Source of the DNA: Impatiens glandulifera
Taxonomy: Eukaryota > Streptophyta > Magnoliopsida > Ericales > Balsaminaceae
Direction: 5' to 3'
DNA length: 64,000 nucleotides
Assembly (NCBI RefSeq): GCF_907164915.1
Contig: NC_061866.1
Location: 41,728,320 to 41,792,319 of the forward strand
Each line of letters starts with the position of its first letter. Positions within the stretch are counted from its first letter, which is position 1. Below, piece after piece: positions 20,320 to 36,039 of this stretch. Both the position numbers and the translations under genes were made by a program. The notes beneath the pieces were generated by a model. That model saw only the letters and a program-made list of their open reading frames with translations. It was not told the origin of the DNA and ran no database searches.

Positions 20320-20840
20320 TTTTCAATTAATCTCATTTTGTAATTATTTTATGTATTTCATTTTTGGTTTTTAACTTATATTTACACGTTAATAAAATGA
20401 AAAACTTTTTTCAAAATTGAAATATTCATGAAGTTTTTAATTAGTGCTGGATGTAATTAATATAATTCAAATGTAATTCAAATGAGATTACTATCACTTT
20501 TTTAATATTGGTAATATCTTCTATAATAACAAAGTTCTTTAAATTAAACAAAAAAAATATTTTTTAATGTATTTTTTGTTAGGATTATTATTTATTAATT
20601 AATTTTTTTTAGATATTACTCCTAATTGAACTTAGTATAAAAAATTTATTCATATTCAATAATTTAATTATGATAATTTTTATTTTAATTAAAATATAAA
20701 CTATTATAAAAGTATCTCTTACTTTATTTAAGAAAATATTATTTTGGAACGAATATTTTATCTTCTATAATTATATATTTATTTTCTTATAAAAGTTTTT
20801 TTTATTATATATATATATACTAATTAATCATATAATTATT
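20320..20840. other. Upstream region of gene A, homologous to that of genes B and C
   Basis: AT-rich DNA containing a TTTTTGGTTTTTAACTTA core and a following ACGTTAATAAAATG, also found at 30520-30600, 49340-49430 and 56510-56590. It marks the ancestral duplication unit and probably contains upstream promoter DNA. No specific regulatory motif can be assigned. Confidence 0.5.
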
Positions 20841-21063
20841 TAAATAATATGGCAATAAGTTGGCTAATCACATCTTGATACTTAATATAGTTTTTTACTT
20901 TCTTATGAAATTGTTATGAATTTTATAAAACTTTGAACCAATAAAATTTAAACGAATAAAATTTAAATTATTATTTGTTATGAATTTTATAATTTAAAAG
21001 TTTTAATTATAAATTATTAATTTCAAAAATACTTTTATATAATAAAAATACTTAATTTCAATA

Positions 21064-21270
21064 TGTCAAGGATGTCGGGTCGAGAGTTATGGTTAATTTG
21101 GATATGTATGTGAGAGTAATAAATATTTGGGTCGGGTCGTGTATGTTAAACTATCCGTCCATAAAATTGAAAAATTATATAAAAAATGTGATATACAAAA
21201 GTTTCAAACTTGTAACCTCACAATATAAGTTCAATATTTTAACCAACTAAACTAATAATATTTTAAATTT
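21064..21270 (+). mobile_element. Helitron-like 5' fragment
   Basis: Contains GTCGGGTCGAGAGTTATGG, TGTGAGAGTAAT and TTTGGGTCGGGTCGTG, then the conserved tail ending near ACCAACTAAACTAATAATA. It corresponds to the left part of the repeat at 8721-10553 without either terminus. Confidence 0.5.
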
Positions 21271-21333
21271 GTTTATATAATTTCAATGTGATTTGTCTAA
21301 GGAAGAAGATCAAAAAATTCATAAAGGTTAGAA

Positions 21334-21910
21334 AGTACAGATGCAGGAAAATGAAATAGAGGTTCCTATAATCAAAGAGAAAAATGTGGTTAAAGAACAT
21401 GAAACCAAAGATAAAGAAAATTATGTACAGGAAGAAAGCAATACGAAAAAGGAGTAGAAACCTCAACCTTATCATGTTGAAGAGATAGTTGAAGAATTAC
21501 AATCAAATCAAGTTGAAGTGGTTGCTGATGAAAATAGAGTGAAAGATACTAGACTAATTATGAGGAAGAATATAATTCCAAGGTTGATATAGAGAAATCT
21601 AAAGTTCTTGAGGATTTCAAAGCTGAAACAGAAGGAAATGAAGACAATGATATAGAAATTCAAGTTGAGAACAACAAAGTGAAGAACCCAAAAATCCTGA
21701 AAAATAATTATTTTATATCAAATTAGAATGAGTTTATATAAAGAAATAAATTAAAATGAGAATATGCAGTATTCATTAACTTCTCATGTTTATCCCCCTT
21801 TCATTGCAAGAGGAAGGGGAAGATGAAGGACAAGGGAATGAGGAAGACAACCTTCTGATACAACATGTTGATATGGAAATAAAAATCCTAATTGAGATAA
21901 TTAAGATTTG
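21334..21910 (+). pseudogene. Glu/Lys-rich protein gene fragment, disrupted
   Basis: A coding-like block stands out from the AT-rich surroundings. Frame 1 reads MQENEIEVPIIKEKNVVKEH and on to an in-frame TAG at about 21456, continues in the same frame (KPQPYHVEEIVEELQSNQ), then stops again. After a frame change it continues with VDIEKSKVLEDFKAETEGNE to about 21726. A second acidic block (EEGEDEGQGNEEDN, 21810-21910) begins after a possible acceptor, CATTGCAAG. The family is not recognised; it could be a coiled-coil protein fragment carried by a transposon. It is clearly not intact. Confidence 0.4.
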
Positions 21911-22370
21911 ATACAGTTTATAATCTTTGTTTATATATTTGATTGTTACTAATCAAGTTTTTTTTATGGTCGTTTAATTGTCATCCTTTAATCATAGCTA
22001 GAGTTTGTCTAGTTTTGATCCTTGACTCTCCCACTTTTGGTATTTTAATGAAATGATTTTAACTATTTTCAATAAAAATAATATTTTAACCAACTAGGCT
22101 AATAATACTTTATATTTTAAATTCAAATTCAAAATTGATGAACGTATACATTTCTAACCATATGTAACTTCAACATTTTAAACAACTAAACTAATAATAT
22201 TTTAAATTTGTTTATATAATTTAATTATATATATATATATATTTTCTCATAATTATATATATATATTTTTTCTCATAATTATATATATATATAACATTCA
22301 ATATATATAATTGTTAGTCATATCAATTATATATTTATATAAAATTATTTAAAAAATCAACAATCTTAAG

Positions 22371-22460
22371 TGGTGTAATGGTTAAGTGTTCATTATTATG
22401 CATAATAAAAATTGAGGGTTTGAATCTCACGTAGTGGAAATTTGTAATAATTATAAAGAG
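22371..22460 (+). mobile_element. tRNA-like SINE candidate
   Basis: An A-box-like TGGTGTAATGG (22371-22381) and a B-box-like GGTTTGAATCTC (22417-22428) lie 36 bases apart, as in RNA polymerase III promoters, followed by a short AT-rich tail. A cloverleaf does not fold convincingly, so this is not a tRNA gene. A related unit lies at 31795-31880 and its duplicate. Confidence 0.4.
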
Positions 22461-22464
22461 AAAA

Positions 22465-22735
22465 TAATGAATATATTGGTTGACGAAAATAAGTTGGTAA
22501 GTGGGTTAAAATAATATTGTTGTTTGAAGGAAGTGAGTTGATAAAGGTTATTAAAGAGGAGATGGTTGAGTAATAATGAATATGTTGGTTGACCAAAGTG
22601 AGTTGATAAAGGTCGGTAAAGAGGAGTTGGTTGACCGAATTGAGTTGATAAAGGTCGGTAAAGAGGAGATGGTTAGGTAATAAAGAATATGTTGTTGACG
22701 AAAGTGAGTTAGTAGAAGGAGTATTATATAGTTGA
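22465..22735. repeat. Minisatellite with nested 45-bp and about 110-bp periods
   Basis: Repeated GTTGGTTGACCAAAGTGAGT and GATAAAGGTCGGTAAAGAGG cores, with variants. Some units carry an extra TAATAATGAATAT spacer that produces the longer period. Confidence 0.8.
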
Positions 22736-23123
22736 TTGTATATGATTATGATAATTTAGTTTTTAACCGTACAAATGTAATGAAATCTCGCTAGTTACCC
22801 TAATATTACCAAAAAATCAAATAAATCCGTACATACTCCAATATTTTTCTTAATTTACATCAAAATTTAAGAACAATTTATATATAAAGATAAGTAAAAG
22901 CAAAAGTTGAGTCAACATAATTAAAATAAATCTATTTAATGACAAAAAAAGAAAAAGAAAAAGAAAAAGAAAAAAAATAAGAAAAATTCAAAATATCTTG
23001 TAATTGTAAACAAGACAAACATTGAATATAACTTGTAATTGTAAATTACATTCAAAGTAATTGAAAAGAACACAAGCTCACATGAGTTTTTGAACTATAA
23101 GTGTTACATAAGTATTGAATATA

Positions 23124-23221
23124 GGCCTGTCTAGAATGATCTCTTAAACTCGTGCTTTTTTTTTCTTCCATTTTTAGGAATTTTTAATGAAATGACACTA
23201 AGTCGTTTTTCCAAAAAAAAA
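23124..23221 (+). mobile_element. LINE 3'-end stub
   Basis: About 100 bp starting AGGCCTGTCTAGAATGATCT and ending in an A-tract matches the 3' untranslated end of the LINEs at 2736-4301 and 9282-10390. It is a very short, severely 5'-truncated insertion. Confidence 0.75.
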
Positions 23222-24847
23222 AATATAGAAAACTAACGAATCATTAAAATAGTGTCCAAAAAATCTCTACTAAATATTCTGGACGACAATTAAAATTATC
23301 CTTAGCCAAGAGTTGGTAAGCAACGTAGACAAAGACAACGATTTTGTCAAATGATAATGGACTATCTATAAATATGACCAAAACTATAAGAAACTCATAC
23401 AAATCATGAAAATATACCAGAAAAATTTCTTCATATGAAATAAAAATTCTAGTAACTCTTTATTGATAAAATAACAACATATACGATTTTTTTATCCCCT
23501 TTACTGTTAAGAAGAGGACGAACACGGACTCGAGAAATTATCACCAACAAAATCATAGGGTATGAGCAACAAACAAAGAACCCATCAATGATTAAGAGTA
23601 TTATTCGGATTATAAAAATCTGTAACGAAAAATTTGATCTAGCTAAACAAGATGCCGAGCTAAATGTTGAAAATTTTAAATTAATTCTATAAATTCCATT
23701 AATGAATGGAAACTAGAATGTGGGTAATAAAATCAAATCAAATTAACATAAATTCAAATGTGAATTAAGGGGTGAAATTTGATCCAATTATATAATTTGA
23801 ATTAATTGATTTAAATTAATTGGTTTAAAATGCCTTTATAACCAATTAACAAAATATAATTAATTTGTACTATAACTTACAGCTGTTTGTTATTATTATC
23901 AATTGTTATGATAATTTAATAATATTATTAACAAATTGTAAAACAATATAACGTTAATATTAGATTGTAAATGCGTTAATTATTTTTGAAAAACAATTAC
24001 TCCTTAATGAAGATGAAACGTTAAGGTAAATGAAGAGACAAACAATATACACCGTTGGATCGATTGATGATTTTATTTAATGGTTTAACTTTTTTATAAT
24101 ATAAAATCTCTCCTCTCTAATCTAAAACTCATTTCATCCACTTACCATTTCTCACTCTAGAATTCCAAAAGCTCTCCTCTTCTAATTTTGTGAATGTTCT
24201 TCGAGTTCTTCGCTCGATATTTTCCGTTGAAACCCAGTGATAATTCGGATACATTAATCAAGTTCGATGCATAGTAATTCTAGTGTAGAGTCACTACTAG
24301 ATTCATTGTACCATGGGAGACAGTCATCTACGATAAACTCTAGTATAAACGGGACACGATGAAACTGTTTTAAGATAAATGTGCTAAACACATGCCTCGA
24401 ATCACCACTTATTCGATGATATCGTTCTTCATAGATTTTATTTATTTCATTTATTTGTAACATCATTTTATATATTTTTCTGTAATTTATTAAAGACAAG
24501 ATGTCTAAAAATCATAAAATAGTCTCATTGTGTTAAACTATTAAGTAGTTTGCTCTATCAAAAAATTTTTGTTTTTGATGTTTCAAAAATACAAGCTGGA
24601 TATTACAAAAGAGATGATGAATGTTGCTTGAAGGATGAAGTTGATTTTAAATAATTTAAAAAGTGTTGTTAATGGTTATTGTTGAATAACAATAAAATTA
24701 AAAAGGGCAGTATCATCTCTTTTGTTTTAACAGGTACGTGACTTTGAGACGTTGACAATAAGCTGAGACCTTGGGAAAATCCACCTGATGGTGGTGGAAA
24801 ACTCTTGCTCGAGGTGGAAACCGCATGAAAATGACGGTTATCTTAAA
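23222..24847. other. AT-rich spacer, no supported gene
   Basis: Short frames only. The part from about 24700 onward may belong to the Copia relic that follows; otherwise I see no recognisable element. Confidence 0.4.
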
Positions 24848-25160
24848 AACTCCCATGTAGTAGTGTCCAGGCTTGCTCGGCTATAGAGTCCGTTCCAAGA
24901 TCTTGTGAGATTGTTTCATAGATCCACTAAAGGACAGTGGCATCGAGAGTTAGCCACATATATTTATCTTCATCCGTTGTTGGCGGAACAAGGACCGACG
25001 GGATGATGTGATGAATGACCCGATGAAAATAGGCATGGATCTTGAACAACTCCACTTGTATCGTGTATTGAACGTTTTCCAACTCAAGAACAATAGAGAC
25101 GTGATTCTCAATGTTGGAAACCACAAGGGCCGAATGAAATCCTTGTTTGTTACTCGTCAC
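24848..25160 (-). pseudogene. Copia-type retrotransposon gag fragment
   Basis: The minus-strand frame MTSNKQGFHSALVVSNIENH continues with VSIVLELENVQYTIQVELFK and HRVIHHIIPS, then TDEDKYMWLTLDATVL-stop-WIYETISQDL. The order (N-terminal VxLELENVQY..W/V-ELFKIHA, then a W-x-x-LDA-x-x-x-x-WI block) is that of the N-terminal gag domain of plant Copia elements. A stop interrupts it and nothing of pol follows. The region up to about 25330, with an AG-rich leader, may be the rest of its 5' end. Confidence 0.6.
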
Positions 25161-25554
25161 CGGAAATAAAAAGTGATTGAAGAGATGATGAACATAAGAT
25201 GAACTATTAGGATACGACGTAAAAAAGTGATTGAAAAGAAGATAGTAGAAAATGGACCGTTAAGCTAGGGTGCGGCGGAAGAGAGAAGAGAAAAAAAAAC
25301 TAGGCTCGTGTAAAGAAAGAAGATTGTATTGAATGATATTATATTTAGAGTTACATGAGTTATGTCTAATATATAAACATTAGATTAAACTTGTAAGGAA
25401 ACTAATTAATATAATATAATATTAATATTATCACAAATTTATCATATTGTGATTATATTTTACAAATATATTATCTTTATATTACAAAGACTAAAAAAAC
25501 ATGATTCGATAATTCTTCAATATAATAAATCACATATGTTCTATTTTATTTCAT

Positions 25555-25900
25555 AAAACACATGCTTACCATGATTCAAAATCTCATATCATTGTCCTTC
25601 ATATGTATTCAGTATCAAAAATAATAATGGGACTTCTCATTGTGTTTGTGCCACCTATCCATGACAAAGAAGCTGAAATAACTTTCAATGGATTCATTAT
25701 TCCCTCAACAATCAATGTAAATGACTGAGTTTGTCCGACGCTAGTGAAAGAAAGTCTGCTCGGAAACACTCTATTGTGAATGTAAGTAGATCTTAACGAT
25801 CCCACATTGGTAACTCTTCTACTCAAGGAGACGTTAAATGAGTATTTGGCTGATCAATTGGAATGGAAAACGTGGGTATGTTAAGATTTAAAGAAGTTTT
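25555..25900 (-). pseudogene. Relic of a subtilase terminal exon downstream of gene B
   Basis: On the minus strand, 25826-25599 reads MSRRVTNVGSLRSTY, then LSFTSVGQTQSFTLIVEGIM and SLSWIGGTNTMRSPIIIFD. This is the C-terminal fibronectin-III-like domain of a subtilase with about 14 residues missing compared with exon 10 of gene B. The flank down to 25555 also matches the 3' flank of the intact genes. No upstream exons accompany it; the full terminal exon of gene B starts about 200 bp further on. Confidence 0.8.
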
Positions 25901-26106
25901 TTTTTTCAACAATATTTGGGACACTAACACACCACAAACATAGACTGATCACTCAAAATACAAATTCTCAAAAAAAAAAAAAAAACATTATTCAAGAACT
26001 CTTCAATGTAAAAAAATCACATATGTTATATAATTTATTGTTTTCTTTATATTTCCTTTATTTTTATTTCATAAAACATATGTTTACCATGATTCACAAT
26101 CTCATA

Positions 26107-30014
<3,908 letters not shown>

Positions 30015-30024
30015 ATCTTATGTG

Positions 30025-30080
30025 ATTTCCTTGCCTTACTAAGTTGTAAGATATTTCCTTGCCTTACTAAGTTGTAAGAT
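30025..30080 (-). repeat. 28-bp tandem duplication in the 5' leader of gene B
   Basis: Two 28-bp units (ATTTCCTTGCCTTACTAAGT plus eight bases) start at 30025 and 30053. Gene C has a single unit at the equivalent position, so the duplication is specific to B and lies between its TATA box and ATG. Confidence 0.9.
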
Positions 30081-30100
30081 TCGTTCTTATTGGGAGACCC

Positions 30101-30108
30101 TTTATATA
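30101..30108 (-). promoter_or_regulatory. Probable TATA box of gene B
   Basis: TATATAAA on the minus strand, about 90 bases upstream of the ATG (longer than in gene A or C because of the 28-bp leader duplication). Confidence 0.6.
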
Positions 30109-30164
30109 TCCTAAAAACTATGGAAATACTAATAACTATTTATTTTCATATATATATTCAAATT

Positions 30165-30505
30165 AACCACATCTCTCGACCTGACAATCCGGACACTTTA
30201 AAAATTAAGTATCATTTGAACTTATATTGTTTAAATGTCTCGCGTTCAATTAATTGGTATTGAATTTAAAATATGAAGTCTTATTATATTAGCCTAGTTG
30301 GTTAAAAAGTGTTACTTGTTTTTGTTAGGTTGTAAGTTTGAAATATGATTATTTTATTTTTAATGTATAGATTAAGTTTACGAGCGGGTCAACCCACAAT
30401 CCGACCTAAGTATTCATTTACTTTCACAGATATATCCAAATTAACCACAACTCTCGATCTGGCAATCCAATCACTTTAAAAATTAAGCATCATTACATAT
30501 ATAGA
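30165..30505 (-). mobile_element. Helitron-like left-end fragment(s)
   Basis: On the minus strand the sequence starts at 30505 with TCTATATATGTAATGATGC, preceded by A. It runs through the GGGTTGACCCGCTCG segment and the tail ending near TTGGTATTGAATTTAAAATA. A second partial left end (near 30165-30215) abuts it. No 3' CTAG end was found close by, so it is probably truncated or nested. Confidence 0.5.
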
Positions 30506-31582
30506 TTAGAAATTTTCAATTAATGGCTCTTTTCTAATTATTTTATGTATTTTATTTTTGGTTTTTAACTTAGATATACACGTTAATAAAATGGAAACTT
30601 TTCAAAATTGAACTATTGAAGTTTTTAATTAGTGCTTGATGCAATTAATACAATTCAAATGTAATTCAAATGAGATTACTATCACTTTTCTAATATTGGT
30701 AATATCTTCTACAATTACAAAGTTATTTTAAAAAAATTATTAATGTAATCTTTAATGTATTTTTGGTTAGGATTTTATTTATGTAATCTTCCATGTGTAT
30801 AGGTAATATCTTTGTTTATTTATATAATCTTTAATTATTTTGGTTCGATATTAAGTTTAATTGATATTTATATTCTGTGATTTTGTTGTGATCATTTCTC
30901 GAGTCAATGTTCGTCCCCTTCTTAACGCATAAGAAGAAATAATCGAATCCGTTGTTATTTTTATTTTTTCAATAAAGATTATTATAATTGTTTTTTCACA
31001 TAGAGACTTTTTTACATGTATTCTCAAATGATTTGTATGGTTTCTTACCATTTTGGCGAACAAGATTTTTATTCTGCATTACTTACTAACACTAACACTT
31101 GATTAAAGATAATTTTAACTGTCGGTTTCGTATATTTAGTAGAGATCTTTTGGACACTATTTTAATGGCTGGTTCAACTTGCTCTACTTTAATATTCATT
31201 GTTTAAGAATTTAAATGAGTTTTTCTTTGGAGTGACACCCAACAAATTGCCTAAACGTTGAAATTTTTTATTTTGTAAATTCTTAGTATAATTTAATAAC
31301 TATATCGATCATCATGCATTGTTATTTTTTATTTTATAGATGTTATTTTATATTATTATTTATTAATTAATATATTTTTTTAGATGCTACTCCTAATTGA
31401 ACTTATTGAGAATAATTTTTTATAAAAATATATTCATATTCAATAATTTAATTTTTATTTTAATTAAAAAACTAAACTATTAAAAAAATATCTCTTACTT
31501 TATTTAAAAAATATTATTTTGGAATTAATATTTTCTCTTCTATAACTATATATTTATTTTCTTATAATAACTTAATACTTTT

Positions 31583-31656
<74 letters not shown>

Positions 31657-32950
31657 ATATCAATTAAAATATATTTATACAAAATTATAAATATAAAAAA
31701 AATGATATTAAGTGATCTAATAATGAAAAAATTTCTAGTAAATGGAAAATTTCAGAAACTATAAAATTTATGTGATAGAATAATATTTTTTATGTGTGAT
31801 AGGGTAATGTTAAGCGAGTTTATTACAAAATATTATAAGAGGTTCGAATCTTGGCAATTACAAATTTTGAGAAATTATAAGATGCATATTGGATAAATAC
31901 AGAAATTTATATGTGGGGAATAATAGCATATATGTGACATTTAGAATGTCTTTTTCGGTTTATGCACAATATTTGAAATGAGGGTAGCTAGGAAGTTGAA
32001 AATGAATATAAATTAGGGATAATATATATTTTGCTTTTTAAATATAAAATATATTTTGTTTGAAATATCTCTCCTACACTAATTTGTTTGATAAAACTCT
32101 TTGTACATTCTATTTTGTTTAAAAAGAGTTAGTGTATAGAAATATTTCAAACAAAATATAATAAAAGAGATTTAAATTGAATACCGACAAATTATATATG
32201 TTTTTTAAAAGTGTTTATGCCAATGTTCATATTTTATTTAGGCAATGTTAATAAAATGATAAGTCATGTTTGCTTATATTTAATTATGTTAATTTGTTAT
32301 CCTATTTAAAGATATTATTTTTTTATTTTTTATTTGAATTCAATTTTAGGTTATAATGTATAATACTTATTAATTTAAAGTATCAATTTTTTTTGACATA
32401 GTTTAAATTATTAACTTTAAATAATTTCGTATGATTTTATTTTAATTTTTAAAATATTTTCAATAGTCAAGAAATTATCAAGTTAGCTAATATACTAGAA
32501 AGAGTATATACTAATAAATAGAAAAACAAATATGAAAATCAAAATCTTGTGTGTAATTAATTATTTTAATATTATTTGATGATTTATACATCAAGAAAGT
32601 ATATGAAATGTTGAATATATAAAGAATCAATTTTTAATTCGTGCTGAGTTTCCATGTATCTAATCCTTAAGTCTCTTGTGAAGGGTGTAATTTTGACTCA
32701 TTAATAATTGAGCTTAACTATTTATAATATCTTTTTGTAGTTACTATAATTTCATTATATATTTCAATATTTAAATTTTAAATAATTTAATTAGAATAAT
32801 TCAGAACATAATTATATATTATTAAAAGTAAAATATGATGTCTAAATTTTATTCATTTATTATTTTATTTTAATATTAAATTAATCATATAATTATTTAA
32901 ATCCAATGGGTCATTCCCTATGCTGATTAAAACCTGACGCTATTCAATAT
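30506..32950. other. AT-rich spacer, first copy
   Basis: Upstream DNA of gene B (homologous to 20320-20840) leads into very AT-rich spacer. It holds an AT microsatellite at about 31584-31651 and a SINE-like unit with a B-box-like GGTTCGAATCT at 31841-31851. The small frame at 30857-31063 is duplicated at 49673-49879, but this only reflects the large repeat. No gene is supported. Confidence 0.6.
31795..31880 (+). mobile_element. SINE-like unit (weak)
   Basis: A degenerate A-box (TAGGGTAATGT) and a good B-box (GGTTCGAATCT) about 40 bases apart, then AATTACAAATTTTGAGAAAT, which resembles the downstream part of 22371-22460. Duplicated at about 50572-50655. Confidence 0.3.
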
Positions 32951-32959
32951 ATTTTTACT

Positions 32960-34430
32960 ACTAGGCCTAGGGTTAGGGTAGGATTTAGAAAAATAAAAAA
33001 GAATATATCACATAAAAAAAGAAATTTGTGACGTATTTTTAATAAAAAAAATTATAACATTTTAAATGATATTAGTTATTTTTATATAAATTCAAACAAA
33101 TAAATATATAAAGAAAAATTTTAAACAAAATTAAATATATAAAGTCCAATTTCAAATAAAAATAAATGCAGAATGAACAATGTAAAACAAGATGATCATG
33201 ATGAAGACATATTATCCATTTAATAAATTAGCATAGTCACCTTGTGAAAAATTAATCAAGTAAATTACCAAACATTGATACATTATATAATAATTTTTAA
33301 AAAAATATTTTGAAATTAATAATCAAGATCACATATTTAAAAATATATTTAATAACTATTCTATTAAATTAACAAATATTATATGGTAAAAAATGATAAT
33401 AAAATAGATAAACAAATCACATATATAATTGAATAATTATAGTACATAAATAAATATTATATCCCATTTTGAATAAATTTATAATATTAATTTATAATAT
33501 TCTAATTAACCATTTAAAATTAACATACAAAAATAAATAAAAAAATAAAAAAGAGAAAACATAATAGCAAAATGGACATTAAAAAATCTTACATCAAAAT
33601 TTATATTTGTTCTATAGGACAGTTAATGTCAAAATTTAAAATTGATAAATATTTATTTTACCTCATTTTGAATGTATTTATCATTTTCTCGTCTCGAATC
33701 TCTTAATTGATCTTTTCAAATTATACATATTTCTCAATTTTTAATACAAATTAACGAGTTAATAACATTTTAAATGGTATTAGTTATTTTTGATGTAAAT
33801 TCAAACAAATAAATAAAAACTTAGAAATTTCAAACAAAAATAAATATATATAAAGTCCAATTTCAAATAAAAATAAATGTATAATGAACTATGTAAAACG
33901 AGCATGTAGAAGACATATTATCCATTTATTAAATTAGTAGTCACCTTTGCGATTGCAAGAATTAATCAAATAAATTACCAAACATTGATACGTTATATAA
34001 TAATTTTAAAAATATCTTTTCGATTTAAAATTAGTAATCAAGATCACAAGTTTAAAAAAAAATATTTAATAACTATCCAATTAAATTAAAAATATTACAT
34101 GGTAAAAACTGATAATAAAATAGAAAAACAAATTACAAAATCGAATAATTATAGTACATAAATAAATATTTGAATGAATTTATAATATTCTAATTAACCA
34201 TTCAAAATTAACCTGCAAAGTGATAAAAAAAAAAAACATTATAGCAAAATGGACATTAAAAGTAGTCACATTAAATTTATATTTGTTCTATAGGAGAAGT
34301 TAAAATATCAAAATTAAAAATTGGTGAAAATTTATTTTCACTCATTTTGAATGTGTTTATCATTTTTTTTTTCAAATCTCTTAATTGATCTTTTCAAATT
34401 ATACACACCTCTCAAATTAATAGTAAAATA
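32960..34430. repeat. Two adjacent copies of a diverged 0.7-kb spacer repeat
   Basis: The block 32960-33700 and the block 33720-34430 share an ordered set of landmarks: ATTAGTTATTTTTxATxTAA, ATATAAAGTCCAATTTC, GAAGACATATTATCCATTTA, ATTACCAAACATTGATAC and CAAAATGGACATTAAAA. A third copy follows at 36040-36740. The repeat has no coding content and is unidentified. Confidence 0.7.
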
Positions 34431-34474
34431 TTTATAAAATGACATATTAAAATATATATACTTAAAATTTTAGA

Positions 34475-35514
34475 TTTTTTTTTAAAGGCAACGTAGCGTA
34501 ATATAATATAAGCCATAAAAAGGCAAAGGAGTTACATGAGTTCAAAGGAAATCAGAGTAAAAAAACAAACTGAATGAGGAACAAAAAAAAATATAGATAA
34601 AAGATGAGAATTGAGAATTTAAGTATAATGAAATCAGTGGTTATGGTGACTTTCTCGTAAGCGGTGTTCTAGTTTTTACAGATTAACCAATTCTTCTTGC
34701 CTGTAGGATTACGTCTCCACGTTCAAATGAGGGAGTTGTCATCGGTGACAATATTGTTCCAGACTGTATCCACACAGTTGCGGACACCTGAGAAGGATCT
34801 AGCGTTCCTCTCCATCCAAATGTGATAAACAATGTTGGCGAAAAAATACTTGAAGGTATTAGAGCTGAATTCGTTGCCCTTGGTCTTTATGATGGCGAGG
34901 TCCTTGATGTTAGTCCATTTGTTTGGGAAGATGAAGAGGCTCATTGATGCGGAGAATCTACGCCAAAGCAAGGAGGCAAAAGGGCAGTTTCCAAGGAGGT
35001 GTTAAATGGACTCCTTATTTCCCAAGCAAAGAAAGCAATTATGATCCGGGATGCTCATGTACTTCTTTATCCGATCACGGGTATTGAGTCTCTCACGAAA
35101 GGCGATCCATAAAATGAATTGGTGTCTAGGGATCACTTTGGTAGACCACACTAAGTGGGACCATGGGACAACGTTCCCATGATCACAACACAAACCCATG
35201 CAGACCCTGAGTTGAACCTACCATTGTTCTCGACACTTCAAACATGAGAATCCTCATTATTATTCAGATGATAGGATGAAAGTGCTTCAAGGATTCTCGC
35301 ACCTTCTGGAATAGTCCTCAGAAGGCTGTTCTAATCGCCGATTTTGACTTGTTGAACTGTGGCCAATTGAAATTCTCACCTGATTTGAGTGATGGAGAAT
35401 ACACTGTTATGAAGGATGGGTCTGTTTTCGAACCAGGGGTCATTCAAGAACAGAGTGTCATTACCATTTCCAATTTGAATGTTGATCATCTTGCTCGCGC
35501 TGTCTTTAAGTTTC
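34475..35514 (-). mobile_element. Second LINE family, 5'-truncated, first copy
   Basis: Starts with a T-tract (poly-A on the minus strand) at 34475-34483. On the minus strand, 35514 down to about 34680 encodes INIQIGNGNDTLFLNDPWFE, then PRHQFILWIAFRERLNTRDR, a zinc-finger-like IPDHNCFLCLGNKESI, and YHIWMERNARSF, interrupted by stops. This order is the C-terminal tail of an L1-type reverse transcriptase. The 3' end differs from the LINE family at 2736-4301, so it is a separate family. The same insertion is present at 53278-54319. Confidence 0.85.
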
Positions 35515-35539
35515 AAAAAAAAATTAAAGGGACCACGCT

Positions 35540-35995
35540 ATATCCATTCCGAAAATTTAAGAACTTTATCCTACATATCTTATTCTTCAAAGATTTCATT
35601 ATTAACGACATTCAAATCACTATTATTTTATTCTCAAATTCCGCATTTCCCTAAATACACCATGTTTCATTATATCTTATCCTTCAAAGACTCTATTATC
35701 GCGTTCAAACCACTATATTCTTTCATTTTCAAATTTGCTCCACCATTCCATCACTCTGAAATTCACATATTTTATCAATATATTTTCTTTCAAGAAATTC
35801 ATCTATTAACGCGTTCGAACCATCATTCTTTCATTCTCAAATTTGCACCACCATTCCATCACTCTGAAATTCACATATTTTATCAATATATTTTCTTTCA
35901 AGAAATTCATTTATTAACGCGTTCGAACCATCATTCTTTCATTCTCAAATCCTACCCACCATGGCATCATTCCCTCAATCCCTTTAATTCAAATC
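35540..35995. repeat. 108-bp minisatellite beside the LINE, first copy
   Basis: Units are anchored by AAATTTG at 35731 and 35839 and by AAAT at 35947, giving a 108-bp period. Earlier units (from about 35540) are more diverged and shorter. Motifs such as TCTATTAACGCGTTCGAACC repeat. The frame reading across it is an artefact of the 108-bp (36-codon) periodicity. Confidence 0.9.
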
Positions 35996-36039
35996 TGCGA
36001 GCGAAAAAAATCAGACGGCATTAATGCTTTTCTTACTGG

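Noticed and set aside
22371..22440. Possible tRNA gene
   Set aside because: A- and B-box-like motifs are present, but the arms do not pair into a cloverleaf and no anticodon stem is evident; kept only as a SINE candidate.
30857..31063. 68-codon minus-strand frame conserved at 49673-49879
   Set aside because: Conservation is explained by the large segmental duplication; surrounding non-coding DNA is equally conserved.
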